64,000 nucleotides of DNA from Gymnodinialimonas sp. 202GB13-11 (GCF_040932485.1 NZ_JBFRBH010000001.1:2232001-2296000), one strand, 5' to 3'; counted from the stretch's first letter, positions 53,053 through 62,454 are shown. Notes: generated from the letters alone by a model not told the origin. Made by a program: numbers and translations.

Positions 53053-54062
53053 TGCGGGGCAATCCCACGTAGCCGCTCTGACCGACGCCTCAGCATCTCC
53101 ACCGTCGCCAGCAGGATGATCGAGATCGCCACAAGGATCGTCGCCGCCGCCAGAATGACCGGACTGATCTGCTCGCGCAGACCGGTGAACATCTGCCATG
53201 GCAGCGTTTGCTGCCCTGCAGAGCCCACAAAGATCACCACAACCACCTCGTCGAACGAGGTGATGAAGGCAAACAACCCGCCCGAGATCACCCCAGGCAG
53301 GATTAGTGGCATCTGGATGCGGAAGAAGGTCGTCACCGGGTTCGCGCCCAGATTGGCCGCAGCCCGCGTTAGTGAGCGGTCAAAGCCCACCAAAGTCGCC
53401 GTCACTGTGATGATGACGAACGGAATGCCCAAGGCTGCATGGGCCAGCACAACGCCCCAATAGGTGCCCTGCAGGCCAATCCGGCTGTAGAAGAAATACA
53501 TGCCAGCCGCCGAGATGATCAGCGGCACGATCATGGGCGAGATCAGGATCGCCATGATCGCCCCCTTGAACGGCACATGAGTCTGGCTCAATCCAATGGC
53601 GGCCAGCGTCCCGAACCCCACCGAAAGGATCGTCGCCACCGGCGCAATCATCAGCGAGTTGCGGAGCGGTGTCATCCACTCCTCCCCCTCAAGGCCGGTC
53701 AGCTTACCGATAACGAGGCCAAAAATGGCGCCGATCAGGATCGGAAACAGGTTCAGGCTCCCCTTCACCAGCTTCAGGATCACGGTCAAAACGGCTCCGA
53801 CCACGATACCAATCAGCAGCCCGAGCCACGGATATCCGTCTTCCCCGAAGAAGTCCTGGTAATGGTGCAGGCTGTAGGCCTCGGGATCCAGCGCCAGCAT
53901 GCCCGGCGTGAAGGTAAAGAAGTCCTCGGCATTAAAGCTGAGCGGAATGATGATGATGATCGGCGCGATCAGGAAGAAGAAGATCAGCCCACACAACACT
54001 CGGAACCCATAGAACCAGACACGCTGCCCAAACGTGGCATAGGGGGGAAGTTTCGTGTCCAT
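53049..54062 (-). CDS. Polyamine-type ABC transporter permease (PotC-like)
   Basis: A 337-residue permease. The first span (about 12-35) is followed by an extended region with two extra hydrophobic segments (WLGLLIGIVVGAVLTVILKL and FPILIGAIFGLVIGKLTG) not found in classical PotC (about 264 residues). The standard permease core then starts at about 130, with the EAA-type loop LTRAAANLGANPVTTFFRIQMP. It is the last gene of the five-gene operon. Confidence 0.9.
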   Translation of the reverse strand: MDTKLPPYATFGQRVWFYGFRVLCGLIFFFLIAPIIIIIPLSFNAEDFFTFTPGMLALDPEAYSLHHYQDFFGEDGYPWLGLLIGIVVGAVLTVILKLVKGSLNLFPILIGAIFGLVIGKLTGLEGEEWMTPLRNSLMIAPVATILSVGFGTLAAIGLSQTHVPFKGAIMAILISPMIVPLIISAAGMYFFYSRIGLQGTYWGVVLAHAALGIPFVIITVTATLVGFDRSLTRAAANLGANPVTTFFRIQMPLILPGVISGGLFAFITSFDEVVVVIFVGSAGQQTLPWQMFTGLREQISPVILAAATILVAISIILLATVEMLRRRSERLRGIAPH

Positions 54063-54068
54063 GGTCGC

Positions 54069-55703
54069 TTACCCCAGCTTCACGTTGTCGATGCCCACGA
54101 TCCGGTCGTAGAGCCAGTAGAGAACCAGAACCACCGCCAGCAGGATCGAGCCAAGCGCCGCCGCCAGACCCCAGTTCAGGCTCGACGAAATGTGGAACGC
54201 AATCCGGTTGGAGATGAACGTCCCCGTCCGTCCGCCCACCAGTTCCGGCGTGATGTAATAGCCGATGGCGAGGATGAAGACGAGGATACAGCCTGCCCCG
54301 ATCCCCGGGATCGACTGCGGGAAGTAGACCCGCCAGAACGCCGTCCAATTCGTCGCGCCAAGCGATTTCGCCGCCCGCACATAGCTGGGTGGGATCGTCT
54401 TCATGACCGAGAACATCGGAAGGATCATGAACGGCAACAGGATGTGCGTCATGGCGATGATCGTACCAGTCTGGTTGTTGATAAGCGCCAATCGGCTGTC
54501 ATCGGCCACCAAGCCGATCCACACAAGGATATCGTTGATCACGCCTTGCTGTTGCAGAAGTACCTTCCAAGCGGACGTCCGCACCAGGAGCGAGGTCCAG
54601 AAGGGCAGCAGGACAAGGATCAGAAGCAGGTTCGACGTGCGCGTCGGCAGGTTCGACAGCAGATAGGCAATCGGATAGCCAAGCAGGATGCAGCTGATCG
54701 TGATGACACCCGACATGAACAGCGTCCGCCAGAACAGCAGCAGGTAAAGGCGCTGATCCTCTGGCTGCGCCTCGATACCCTGAGGCGTCAGTTGCAGATC
54801 CACGGACGACAGGAAATAGCCAGCCGTGAACGGGTCCGAGAAGGCCTCGATCGTGCCCCAGACCTCAAGGTCCAGCCAATCTTCGTCGATATCCTCGAAG
54901 GCTGCGCGATAGCTTTGGGTTTCAAAACCCGGAACGGCCTCCAACGCCTCGACAAAGACCGGCCCATCAAAGCGCCCCAGGCCCTCGGCCCCTGCACCGC
55001 TTTCGTGGATCGCCATCAGGTCGTGGTAGAGGGCGGCATAGACAAGGTGCCATGGCTCCTCTTCCGCCGGATCGTCCCCATCGGTTTGCTGAATAGTGCG
55101 CGCGAAGGTCTCATAGGCTTCCGCCGCACGGGGGAAGCTCGCCTCGAACTCAGCGTCGATGCGGAACAACGATAGCGGGCGATCTTCGCCCTCGGCGGGA
55201 CGGCTGGACAGCCACCCGGAGTCGGACACCAGAGGAAGCCAGAAAAGCGGGTCTTCCCATCGCTCGTTCAGGTCGACGAATTGGTCGGTGTAGATTTCGC
55301 CAATATCATCCACGCCGCGCCCGGTTTTGCGAAACAGCGACGACATGCCCGTCGTCTCATAGTTCAGCCGGCTTCCCAGCCGGGTATGTTCGCGACGCTC
55401 GGTTGCAGCATAGAAATCCAGCGCCAGCGCCGCATAGACATCATCTTCGGGCACATCGGACGGGTCCCATTCATCCAGCGCGACAACGGTGCGCGGCAGA
55501 GTTTCCGACACGATCTGATTCTCGACCGAGCGGAACAGCATATCCACAATCGGCGCGATAAAGGTCACGAGGATGAAGATCAGCAAAGGCGCGATCAGCA
55601 TCAGTGCGCGGAGCTTTTGGGCACGCAGCGCGCGGGCCAGCGACCGCTTTAGCGGGCGACCATCGGCGGCCAGCATCGGCCCGTCTTGGGTTGCGTCGCT
55701 CAT
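54069..55703 (-). CDS. Polyamine-type ABC transporter permease with large periplasmic insertion (PotB-like)
   Basis: A 544-residue permease, about twice the PotB length. One N-terminal span (about 31-55, ALMLIAPLLIFILVTFIAPIV) is followed by about 240 hydrophilic, acidic residues before the permease core resumes near residue 330 (LFWRTLFMSGVITISCILLGYP), with the EAA-type loop YVRAAKSLGATNWTAFWRVYFP. The insertion should lie in the periplasm and could act as a docking or substrate-filter domain. The start overlaps the DUF1330 stop (ATGA). Confidence 0.9.
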   Translation of the reverse strand: MSDATQDGPMLAADGRPLKRSLARALRAQKLRALMLIAPLLIFILVTFIAPIVDMLFRSVENQIVSETLPRTVVALDEWDPSDVPEDDVYAALALDFYAATERREHTRLGSRLNYETTGMSSLFRKTGRGVDDIGEIYTDQFVDLNERWEDPLFWLPLVSDSGWLSSRPAEGEDRPLSLFRIDAEFEASFPRAAEAYETFARTIQQTDGDDPAEEEPWHLVYAALYHDLMAIHESGAGAEGLGRFDGPVFVEALEAVPGFETQSYRAAFEDIDEDWLDLEVWGTIEAFSDPFTAGYFLSSVDLQLTPQGIEAQPEDQRLYLLLFWRTLFMSGVITISCILLGYPIAYLLSNLPTRTSNLLLILVLLPFWTSLLVRTSAWKVLLQQQGVINDILVWIGLVADDSRLALINNQTGTIIAMTHILLPFMILPMFSVMKTIPPSYVRAAKSLGATNWTAFWRVYFPQSIPGIGAGCILVFILAIGYYITPELVGGRTGTFISNRIAFHISSSLNWGLAAALGSILLAVVLVLYWLYDRIVGIDNVKLG

Positions 55704-55990
55704 TCCACGCCCTCGACAACAAGGATCACGCTATCGGCTGTGCGACGGCGGATCTCGGCAACTTCTTGGTATTCGGGGTCGTTGTAGGCCGCCATCGCAG
55801 CCTCATACGACTCAAACTCAAACACGACATGGCGCTGGAAGGTCTCCCCTTCCAAAATCTCGGACTTGCCGCCGCGCACAATCGGCTTGGCCCCATGGCT
55901 CAGCAGGATCGGCGTGTCCCGTTCGATGTACTCCTGGTACGCCTCGGGATCGTTCACCGTGATGTGGCCGATGATATAGCCTTTGGGCAT
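55700..55990 (-). CDS. DUF1330 family protein
   Basis: A 96-residue ferredoxin-fold (dimeric alpha-beta barrel) protein: GYIIGHITVNDPEAYQEYI and FEFESYEAAMAAYNDPEYQE are diagnostic of DUF1330. Function unknown. It is unusual inside an ABC transporter operon, between the binding-protein gene and the large permease gene, and overlaps the latter. It may act on the imported compound. Confidence 0.9.
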   Translation of the reverse strand: MPKGYIIGHITVNDPEAYQEYIERDTPILLSHGAKPIVRGGKSEILEGETFQRHVVFEFESYEAAMAAYNDPEYQEVAEIRRRTADSVILVVEGVE

Positions 55991-56017
55991 TGGACCGCCT
56001 TGTCGCCTCGGAAGGGT

Positions 56018-56044
56018 GTCAGGGCAACACGAGGCCGCCCTGAC
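56018..56044 (-). other. Intercistronic hairpin after the polyamine-binding-protein gene
   Basis: Eight-base arms GTCAGGGC (56018-56025) and GCCCTGAC (56037-56044) with an 11-base loop, 10 bases after the stop codon. As with the sugar operon hairpin at 24008-24034, it lies directly downstream of the binding-protein gene. Confidence 0.6.
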
Positions 56045-56054
56045 GAAAGTTGAC

Positions 56055-57170
56055 TTACTGGGCCAGCCACGCCTGGAAGCGTGCGTCCATGTCGTCCCGA
56101 TAATCCGCCCACCATTCGTAGTTGAACAGGAACGTGTTCTCGGAGTTGGCCGGATCGGTCGGCATGTGCGGCGCCATTGCGATGCCTAGGTCAGCGTGGT
56201 TGCCAACCAGCGGTGCGGACGACGCGCGGGTCGGACCGTAGGAGATGTAGAGCGCCTGATCGGCCAGACGCTGCGTGTCCGTGGCGAAGCGCACGAAGTC
56301 GAGCGTACGGGCCAGACGATCTTCCGGCAGACCGGCAGGAATGATCCAGCCATCAAGGTCGAACATCTGCCAATCCCAGAGCATGTTGACCGGCTGGCCC
56401 TGCTCTTCGATCAGGCTGAACAGACGACCGTTGTAGGTCGAACCGATCACAACTTCGCCGTCAGCCAGAAGCTGCGGCGTGTCGGCGCCAGCGGACCACC
56501 AGACGGTCTGGTCCTTGATGGTGTCGAGCATCGCGAACGCGCGGTCGAGGCCTTCTTCGGTCTCCAGCGTGTCGTAGACATCTTCGATTGCCACACCGTC
56601 ACAGATCAGCGCCCATTCCAGGTTCGCGATCGGGCGACGCTCCAGCGAGCGCTGGCCGGGGAAGGTTTCAGTGTCGAAGACGGCGCAAACGCTGTCAGGC
56701 TCAGCACCGTTCCACTCAGCCACATCGTTGCGGTAACCGAAGGTGGTCGAATACACGATCTGCGGGATGAAGCAGTCGGACACGATGAACTCGCCAAAGT
56801 CTTCCGAGGCAGGCGTGCCATCGGGGGCCGGGGCCAGAACTTCGTCATGGTCGATTTCCATCGCCAGGCCTTCGTCGCACAGACGCATGGCGTCAGCGGC
56901 CACAACGTCAACGAGGTCCCAGGTGATGTTGCCGGCCTCATTCATAGCGCGCAGACGGGCAACGGCTTCGGCCGAGCTTTCGTCCCAGATCACTTCCAGG
57001 CCTTCATGCATCTCTGCATAGGGCTCGGAATAGGCACGCTGCTGGCTGATCTGATAGGCACCGCCCCACGACACGAGGGTCATGGAACCTGCCATGTGAC
57101 CGTCGGCCATAGCACCCGTCGTTGCGAGGGCTGCGCCAGTGGTCAGGAGCATAAGGCTCTTGATTTTCAT
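56055..57170 (-). CDS. Polyamine-type ABC transporter substrate-binding protein (PotD-like)
   Basis: A 371-residue periplasmic protein. The start at 57170 (MKIKSLMLLTTGAA) is preceded by AAGGAGAGACCAC; the signal peptide ends about GAMA-DGH. The mature protein opens MTLVSWGGAYQISQQRAYSEPY, typical of the PotD/putrescine group, and has four Cys in the region about 100-180 plus a C-terminal WW-rich tail. Cargo could be a polyamine or another small cationic or amino-acid-like compound. Confidence 0.9.
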   Translation of the reverse strand: MKIKSLMLLTTGAALATTGAMADGHMAGSMTLVSWGGAYQISQQRAYSEPYAEMHEGLEVIWDESSAEAVARLRAMNEAGNITWDLVDVVAADAMRLCDEGLAMEIDHDEVLAPAPDGTPASEDFGEFIVSDCFIPQIVYSTTFGYRNDVAEWNGAEPDSVCAVFDTETFPGQRSLERRPIANLEWALICDGVAIEDVYDTLETEEGLDRAFAMLDTIKDQTVWWSAGADTPQLLADGEVVIGSTYNGRLFSLIEEQGQPVNMLWDWQMFDLDGWIIPAGLPEDRLARTLDFVRFATDTQRLADQALYISYGPTRASSAPLVGNHADLGIAMAPHMPTDPANSENTFLFNYEWWADYRDDMDARFQAWLAQ

Positions 57171-57229
57171 GTGGTCTCTCCTTGGTTGGACTTCGGTTTT
57201 CCCGTGGTTTTTGCGCCCCTTACGGGACG

Positions 57230-58327
57230 TTATGCATCCAGTGCCCGGCAATCCTGCGGACGCCAGCCAATCTCGATGCTCTCCCCCGGGGTCAGCCTGC
57301 GCTGATCGGGGGCATTTCGTGTCTTGATGATGAAATCATCGGTTCCCGCAACGCTCAGGCGTGTGCGGTAAATATCGCCCATGTAGACGAATTCCTTCAC
57401 CTCAGCCTTCAACGTGTGCGCGCCGGGGGTCAGACGGTTGGGGTCCATCTCTACCCGTTCGGGCCGGATCGACACTTGGGTCTTCTCCCCCACGGCGCTG
57501 ACATTTACAGGCACCGCGTCGATGATCGACCCATCTTCCAACGTCACTTCGCACATATCGCCAGCCATCTTGCTGACAGTGCCCTGCAACGTGTTGTTTT
57601 CACCAATGAACTGCGCAACGAAGCTGTTCTGCGGCTCCTCATAGAGCGTATCCGGAGCGGCCAGCTGCTGGATGCGCCCGTCGTCGAACACCGCCACTCG
57701 GTCCGACATGGTCAGCGCTTCGGTCTGGTCGTGGGTTACGTAGACCGTGGTGATCCCAAGCTCATGGGCCAGGTTCGTGATCTCGAACTGCAAGGTCTCG
57801 CGCAGCTGTTTGTCGAGCGCGCCGAGCGGTTCATCCATCAGAACCAGTTCCGGCTCGAACACCAGGGCGCGCGCCAATGCGATCCGCTGCTGCTGACCGC
57901 CTGAAAGCTGCGCGGGACGGCGATTGATGAAATCACCCATCTGCACCATGTCGAGCGCACGCTTGATCTTTTCCTCGCGATCCGACTTGCCCATGCCACG
58001 CACTTCCAGCGGGAAAGACAGGTTCTCACCCACCGTCATGTGCGGGAACAACGCATAGTTCTGGAACACCATGCCAATGCCGCGCTTGTGCGGTGGAATG
58101 TTGTTGATCGGTTTGCCGTCCAGCGTGATCTCGCCGTGAGTGGCAGTCTCGAACCCGGCCAACATCATCAGGCAGGTCGTTTTACCGGACCCCGAAGGCC
58201 CAAGCATCGTCAGGAACTCGCCCCGCCCGATGTGAAGATTGAGGTCTTTGACGACGAGCACTTCGCCATCATAACTTTTTTGCACGCGGTCGAAGGCGAC
58301 GAACGCTTCCGTCTGGTCTGAGGTCAA
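57230..58327 (-). CDS. Polyamine-type ABC transporter ATP-binding protein (PotA-like)
   Basis: A 365-residue ATPase with Walker A GPSGSGKTT (about 39-47), signature LSGGQQQRIALARAL, Walker B LVLMDEPLGALD and a C-terminal TOBE domain (about 275-360). It is the first gene of the operon potA-potD-DUF1330-potB-potC. The 264-bp gap upstream separates it from the divergent exporter gene and should hold both promoters; nothing else is recognisable there. Confidence 0.93.
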   Translation of the reverse strand: MTSDQTEAFVAFDRVQKSYDGEVLVVKDLNLHIGRGEFLTMLGPSGSGKTTCLMMLAGFETATHGEITLDGKPINNIPPHKRGIGMVFQNYALFPHMTVGENLSFPLEVRGMGKSDREEKIKRALDMVQMGDFINRRPAQLSGGQQQRIALARALVFEPELVLMDEPLGALDKQLRETLQFEITNLAHELGITTVYVTHDQTEALTMSDRVAVFDDGRIQQLAAPDTLYEEPQNSFVAQFIGENNTLQGTVSKMAGDMCEVTLEDGSIIDAVPVNVSAVGEKTQVSIRPERVEMDPNRLTPGAHTLKAEVKEFVYMGDIYRTRLSVAGTDDFIIKTRNAPDQRRLTPGESIEIGWRPQDCRALDA

Positions 58328-58591
58328 ACCCCACTCCCCTGTTGTCTTGCTGCAGTGTCTCCGGGTTTACCCGTGCCTGCGCTTATCCGGGCGAAGACTA
58401 ATCGCGGATTACCCGCAGTTTCAACCAAAGCCTTGGCGAACTGTATCTTCAAACTGGAATTTCCTGCTGACAAAGGGGAAATGCGGCCATTCAGAACCAA
58501 AAAGCGGCGCGATCGGGCAATCTGCCCGTGCCTTGTGCGCTCTCTGCAAAGCGCGTAACCCTTGCCTCAAGGCAGGTATTGACCCGCAAGG

Positions 58592-60391
58592 ATGGCCTTT
58601 TTTGCCGAATTTTTCCCAATCACTGGACCGCGCTTGACCGAGAATATCGTCCAAAATGGCACCGGCGCAAAGCTATGGCGCAGGCTCTGGTCCGAGCATA
58701 TCCGGCGCTTCTGGCCTGTGCTTCTTCTTGCCGTTTTTCTGATGAGTCTTGAAGGGGCGGCGATCGGCGCCTTTGCATGGGCCGTCCAACCCATGTTCGA
58801 CACGCTGTTCACGGCCGGATCCATGGACGGTGTCACATGGGTCGCGCTATTGATCGGCGGGCTTTTTCTGTTGCGGGCAACGGCCGGGTTCTTCCAACGC
58901 ATCCTTGTGGTTGGCGTTGGGTTGCGCGTCGTGGCCAGCCTCCAACGACGTCTGTTGGGCCATCTACTGACGCTGGATATGGCCTTCTTCCAGGGTAACC
59001 CGCCCGGCGCGCTGATCGAGCGTGTGCGCGGCGACACGTCAGCGCTTCAATCGGTCTCGTCCGCTGCGCTTATGTCGCTTGGGCGAGATGTCATTACTCT
59101 GATCTCGCTGCTGACCGTCATGCTGGTCACCGATTGGCGATGGACCCTTTTCGCCCTTCTTGGCGTGCCAGCCCTGATCCTTCCGTTACTTGCCGTCCAA
59201 GCCTTCATCAAACGAACCGCCCGTACAGCACGGGAGGCCGCGGCCACATTGTCCGCACGGCTGGATGAGATTTTTCACGGCATTCAAACGATCAAGCTGA
59301 ACCGCCTTGAGACCCATGAGAAAACGCGGTTTCGAGATGAGATTACAGCGTTCTTGCGTCCGTCCATCCGGGCCCAGATCGGAGTAGCGTCAAACCCCGC
59401 CATGATTGATGTCGTGGCGGCTTTGGGCTTCGTGGCCGTCCTTTATGTCGGTGGGCAGGACATTATCGAGGGCGAGAAAACACTTGGCCAATTCATGTCG
59501 TTCTTCACGGCCTTGGGATTGCTGTTTGAACCGTTGCGCCGCCTGTCGAGCATCGCCGGCCAAGTTCAAACCGCAGGCGCATCGCTCGAACGAATATATG
59601 GCGTGCTGGAAACCCTGCCGACCATAAATGATGTCAATGACGCGAAACCGTTGTCGGCAGGCGACGTGGCCTTCGATAACGTCCACTTTTCTTACGGCGA
59701 CGCACCTGTCCTGCGCGGCCTTACCTTCAGCGCGCGCGCGGGACAGACGACAGCCCTTGTTGGGGCATCCGGCGCTGGCAAAACGACCGTGTTCGCGGCC
59801 CTAACGCGATTGCTGGATGCGTCTGAGGGCACGATTTCCATCGGCGGCATGCCAATCATCGAAGCTGAGACCGCCAGCCTGCGCGACACGATCGCAGTGG
59901 TGGGTCAGGAAACCGCTTTGTTTGATGAAAGCATTGCCGCCAACATCCGCATGGGCGCACTGGGTGCTACAGATGCTGAGGTCGAAGCGGCCGCAAAAGC
60001 CGCCGAAGTCATGGAATTCGCGCAGAACTTTCCAAATGGCCTCGCCACCGAGGTGGGGCCGCGCGGCTCTGGCCTGTCGGGTGGCCAGCGCCAGCGGGTC
60101 GCCATCGCGCGCGCCATGCTCAAGGCCGCTCCTATCTTGCTGCTGGACGAGCCGACATCAGCACTGGATGCCAAATCCGAAAAGCTGGTCGGTGCTGCGT
60201 TGGACCGTCTGGCCGAAGGCCGTACCACATTGGTGATCGCCCACCGCCTTTCCACGATCCGCAATGCCGACAAGATCATCGTTATGGATCAGGGGCGCGT
60301 GGTCGAAGAAGGAACGCATGATGAATTGCTGGCCCAGAACGGAGCCTATGCCCGCCTGCACGCCCTTCAGATCACAGGCGTTGAGGTTTAG
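58592..60391 (+). CDS. MsbA-like ABC exporter (fused membrane and ATPase domains)
   Basis: A 599-residue half-transporter. The six-span membrane domain covers about 40-325, and the ATPase domain covers about 355-595 with Walker A GASGAGKTT, signature LSGGQRQRVAIARAM, Walker B ILLLDEPTSALD and H-loop IAHRLSTI. It resembles MsbA/LmrA-type lipid and multidrug flippases. Its stop overlaps the stop of the convergent membrane-protein gene by four bases. Confidence 0.92.
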   Translation: MAFFAEFFPITGPRLTENIVQNGTGAKLWRRLWSEHIRRFWPVLLLAVFLMSLEGAAIGAFAWAVQPMFDTLFTAGSMDGVTWVALLIGGLFLLRATAGFFQRILVVGVGLRVVASLQRRLLGHLLTLDMAFFQGNPPGALIERVRGDTSALQSVSSAALMSLGRDVITLISLLTVMLVTDWRWTLFALLGVPALILPLLAVQAFIKRTARTAREAAATLSARLDEIFHGIQTIKLNRLETHEKTRFRDEITAFLRPSIRAQIGVASNPAMIDVVAALGFVAVLYVGGQDIIEGEKTLGQFMSFFTALGLLFEPLRRLSSIAGQVQTAGASLERIYGVLETLPTINDVNDAKPLSAGDVAFDNVHFSYGDAPVLRGLTFSARAGQTTALVGASGAGKTTVFAALTRLLDASEGTISIGGMPIIEAETASLRDTIAVVGQETALFDESIAANIRMGALGATDAEVEAAAKAAEVMEFAQNFPNGLATEVGPRGSGLSGGQRQRVAIARAMLKAAPILLLDEPTSALDAKSEKLVGAALDRLAEGRTTLVIAHRLSTIRNADKIIVMDQGRVVEEGTHDELLAQNGAYARLHALQITGVEV

Positions 60392-61050
60392 TGCGTTACG
60401 GCTGACCAAATCCCGAACAGACCCACCAGCACAAGGCTCAGCGCCCAAACCAGATCAAGGTTGAACCACGTCTTCGACAGGAACTTCAGCCCCAGCCACA
60501 GGTAGATGAACACCGCGATCACGGCGCCTGCCCCCGTCATGGCCAGCGTGTGCAACCCTGCGACAGCGACCGCCACACCAAGGTCGTTCTGCATCAACGA
60601 TTGCGCGGCCAGATGCCCGGTGTCCTCCGGCGCAATCGCGCAGATACCCAGATAGATCGGTACCAGCATAAGCCCCGCCCCGTGGGCCAGTGCCGCAAGG
60701 AATGACCACAAGGCCAGACGCGCCGGATGCACCCGCGCCAGGAACCTCGGATGGCGGCGGTTGATCAGCAGGTAGCCACCCATCGCCACCACGATCACGC
60801 CTGCCCCAATCCGGATCTCGCTCTCGTATTCCACCAACGTGATCATCAGTGAAAACGGCAGAAGAATCGCCAGCATTGACAGGAAATGCCCAAGCGCCAG
60901 AAGCCCCAGCGCCTTTGGCAGGGCTGAGGTCTTTCGTTCCATCAACGCGGCAGAAACCGCCAAGGGCCATCCCATCCCGGGGTTCAACCCGTGATAGAGG
61001 CCCGAGGCGATGACGGCCCACCAAAGGGCCGCCACGGAAAGCTCTTCCAT
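60388..61050 (-). CDS. Six-span membrane protein downstream of the methanethiol oxidase gene
   Basis: A 220-residue integral membrane protein with about six spans. Histidines and polar residues in membrane segments stand out: SGLYHGLNPGMGWPLAVSAA, LLALGHFLSM, LAALAHGAGLM and VAGLHTLAMTGAG. This His-in-helix pattern (GxxHGxxPGMGW) resembles metal-transport-related families such as nickel/cobalt permeases or sulfite-exporter relatives. No family is certain. It is co-directional with the SBP56 gene, six bases after its stop, so a role in copper supply to that enzyme is conceivable. Confidence 0.75.
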   Translation of the reverse strand: MEELSVAALWWAVIASGLYHGLNPGMGWPLAVSAALMERKTSALPKALGLLALGHFLSMLAILLPFSLMITLVEYESEIRIGAGVIVVAMGGYLLINRRHPRFLARVHPARLALWSFLAALAHGAGLMLVPIYLGICAIAPEDTGHLAAQSLMQNDLGVAVAVAGLHTLAMTGAGAVIAVFIYLWLGLKFLSKTWFNLDLVWALSLVLVGLFGIWSAVTH

Positions 61051-61056
61051 GCCCGC

Positions 61057-62454
61057 TTAGACGTTCGGGTAGCAGAAGCTGTCGGTCGAACAATCTCCAC
61101 CTTCAAGGCGGATCTGGTGCGAACGGTAGCCCTTGGGGAAGTCGATGTAGAAGTCTTCCGCCAGCCGGAAGCCTTTCTCATCGTTATGGGCCATGACCAT
61201 CTGGCCGCCTTCGTCATCCGGGTAGAACTGATCATCCCAGGTCGAATAGAGCGAGTTGGTCCAGTAAACGCGCTTCCCGTCGCGGGAGACTTCCACCATC
61301 TGCGGGCCATAGACAAACGGCTTGCCATTGGGGTGCGCCGTGCCTTTGGCGATGCCGCCGACCTCTACCTTGCCGACGAGCTTCGGATTCATCGGGTCGG
61401 ACACATCGTATTGATGCATTTCACCCAGACCCCAGCAGGCGACGTAGAGGTATTTGTCATCAAGGCTCAGGTCGATATCCGTCACCAGCGGTGGCACCGC
61501 CTCGAACCCTTGCAACAGCGGCGGCAGGTTCTCGGGCTTCTCAGGCCTTGGGTCGATGGTGATGACCTTTTTGGCCTTCCACGTCCCGTCGTCATCGCGC
61601 CACCACGTGAAGATCGCGCCTTGCAGATTGGTCGTGTCGACCACAACGCCGCAGAACCCGTAGCTCTTGGTCGGGTCGTGCGCGGGCCGGATTTCCAGCG
61701 CCATCTGGTAATTCTCACCAAAGTCGATGGTCTGCACGTTCTTACGCGCGCGCAGGTCCCAGAAGTGGATCGAGTGGCCGTATTTGTTGGACAGAAGATC
61801 CTCTGGCACCACGCCATTCTCGAACTGCGGCGGCAGACCCCATTCCGAGGATACCATGTAATCCTGCGGCAGGTTCCACCAGAAATCGTAGTGCTTGTCC
61901 TGCGGGCCGCGGTCCATCTCGTAGCGCCCGATTACGTCGAAGGTCTCGCAATCCATGATGAAGATGCCCGGCGGTCCATCGGTGCCATCTTCGCCGCCAC
62001 CGCCAAGGGTGGAGACGTAGATGCCCTCAGGCCCGCAATGGATCGTGTGCGGGCGGGAATAGCCGGTCTTGGCGAAGATCTCTTCCGGCTCAATGATCTT
62101 GTGGATCTTGGCCTCCAGCGGCTCTTTCACATCGATCACGTAAACACGGGACGACCGGATGCCCGGCACGATCAGATAACGGCGCTCAAGAAAGGCGTGG
62201 CCCGTCAGTGGCGACAACGACGAAGAACAAGCGTTCCAACCGAAATGGTGAAATTCGTCGCCCTTGTTGGGCACGATCACCTGATGGACGATCTCGCCAT
62301 AAGTCTTCGATTTCGGATCAAGGTCCACAACAGCGATGCCGTCGGGTTGGGAGCCATCGGGGCTCAGCATCACGGTGAAGCCATAGGTCTCAATCGGCGC
62401 TTCCATCGCCAGCTTCGCGGATGCGTGGAATGTGGGGTCTGGTCTCAGGTTCAT
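61057..62454 (-). CDS. mtoX: SBP56-family protein, probable methanethiol oxidase
   Basis: A 465-residue selenium-binding-protein-family enzyme (human SELENBP1 is about 472). Copper-dependent members oxidise methanethiol to formaldehyde, H2S and H2O2. Conserved blocks are FHHFGWNACSSS (with the reactive Cys position), SRPHTIHCGPEG, KHYDFWWNLPQDY, NKYGHSIHFWDL, DIDLSLDDKYLYVACWG and the end DSFCYPNV. The start at 62454 (MNLRPDPTF) follows GGGAGG; the longer frame to 62592 is rejected. No signal peptide is visible, unlike the periplasmic Hyphomicrobium enzyme as I recall it. Methanethiol arises from DMSP in marine roseobacters, which fits the likely lifestyle. Confidence 0.88.
   Translation of the reverse strand: MNLRPDPTFHASAKLAMEAPIETYGFTVMLSPDGSQPDGIAVVDLDPKSKTYGEIVHQVIVPNKGDEFHHFGWNACSSSLSPLTGHAFLERRYLIVPGIRSSRVYVIDVKEPLEAKIHKIIEPEEIFAKTGYSRPHTIHCGPEGIYVSTLGGGGEDGTDGPPGIFIMDCETFDVIGRYEMDRGPQDKHYDFWWNLPQDYMVSSEWGLPPQFENGVVPEDLLSNKYGHSIHFWDLRARKNVQTIDFGENYQMALEIRPAHDPTKSYGFCGVVVDTTNLQGAIFTWWRDDDGTWKAKKVITIDPRPEKPENLPPLLQGFEAVPPLVTDIDLSLDDKYLYVACWGLGEMHQYDVSDPMNPKLVGKVEVGGIAKGTAHPNGKPFVYGPQMVEVSRDGKRVYWTNSLYSTWDDQFYPDDEGGQMVMAHNDEKGFRLAEDFYIDFPKGYRSHQIRLEGGDCSTDSFCYPNV

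Noticed and set aside
53439-55175. Plus-strand open frame (578 codons) opposite the polyamine-type permease genes
   Set aside because: Composition (Gln/Arg/His/Asp-rich, no hydrophobic core) is that of an antisense shadow; the minus-strand permeases explain the region.
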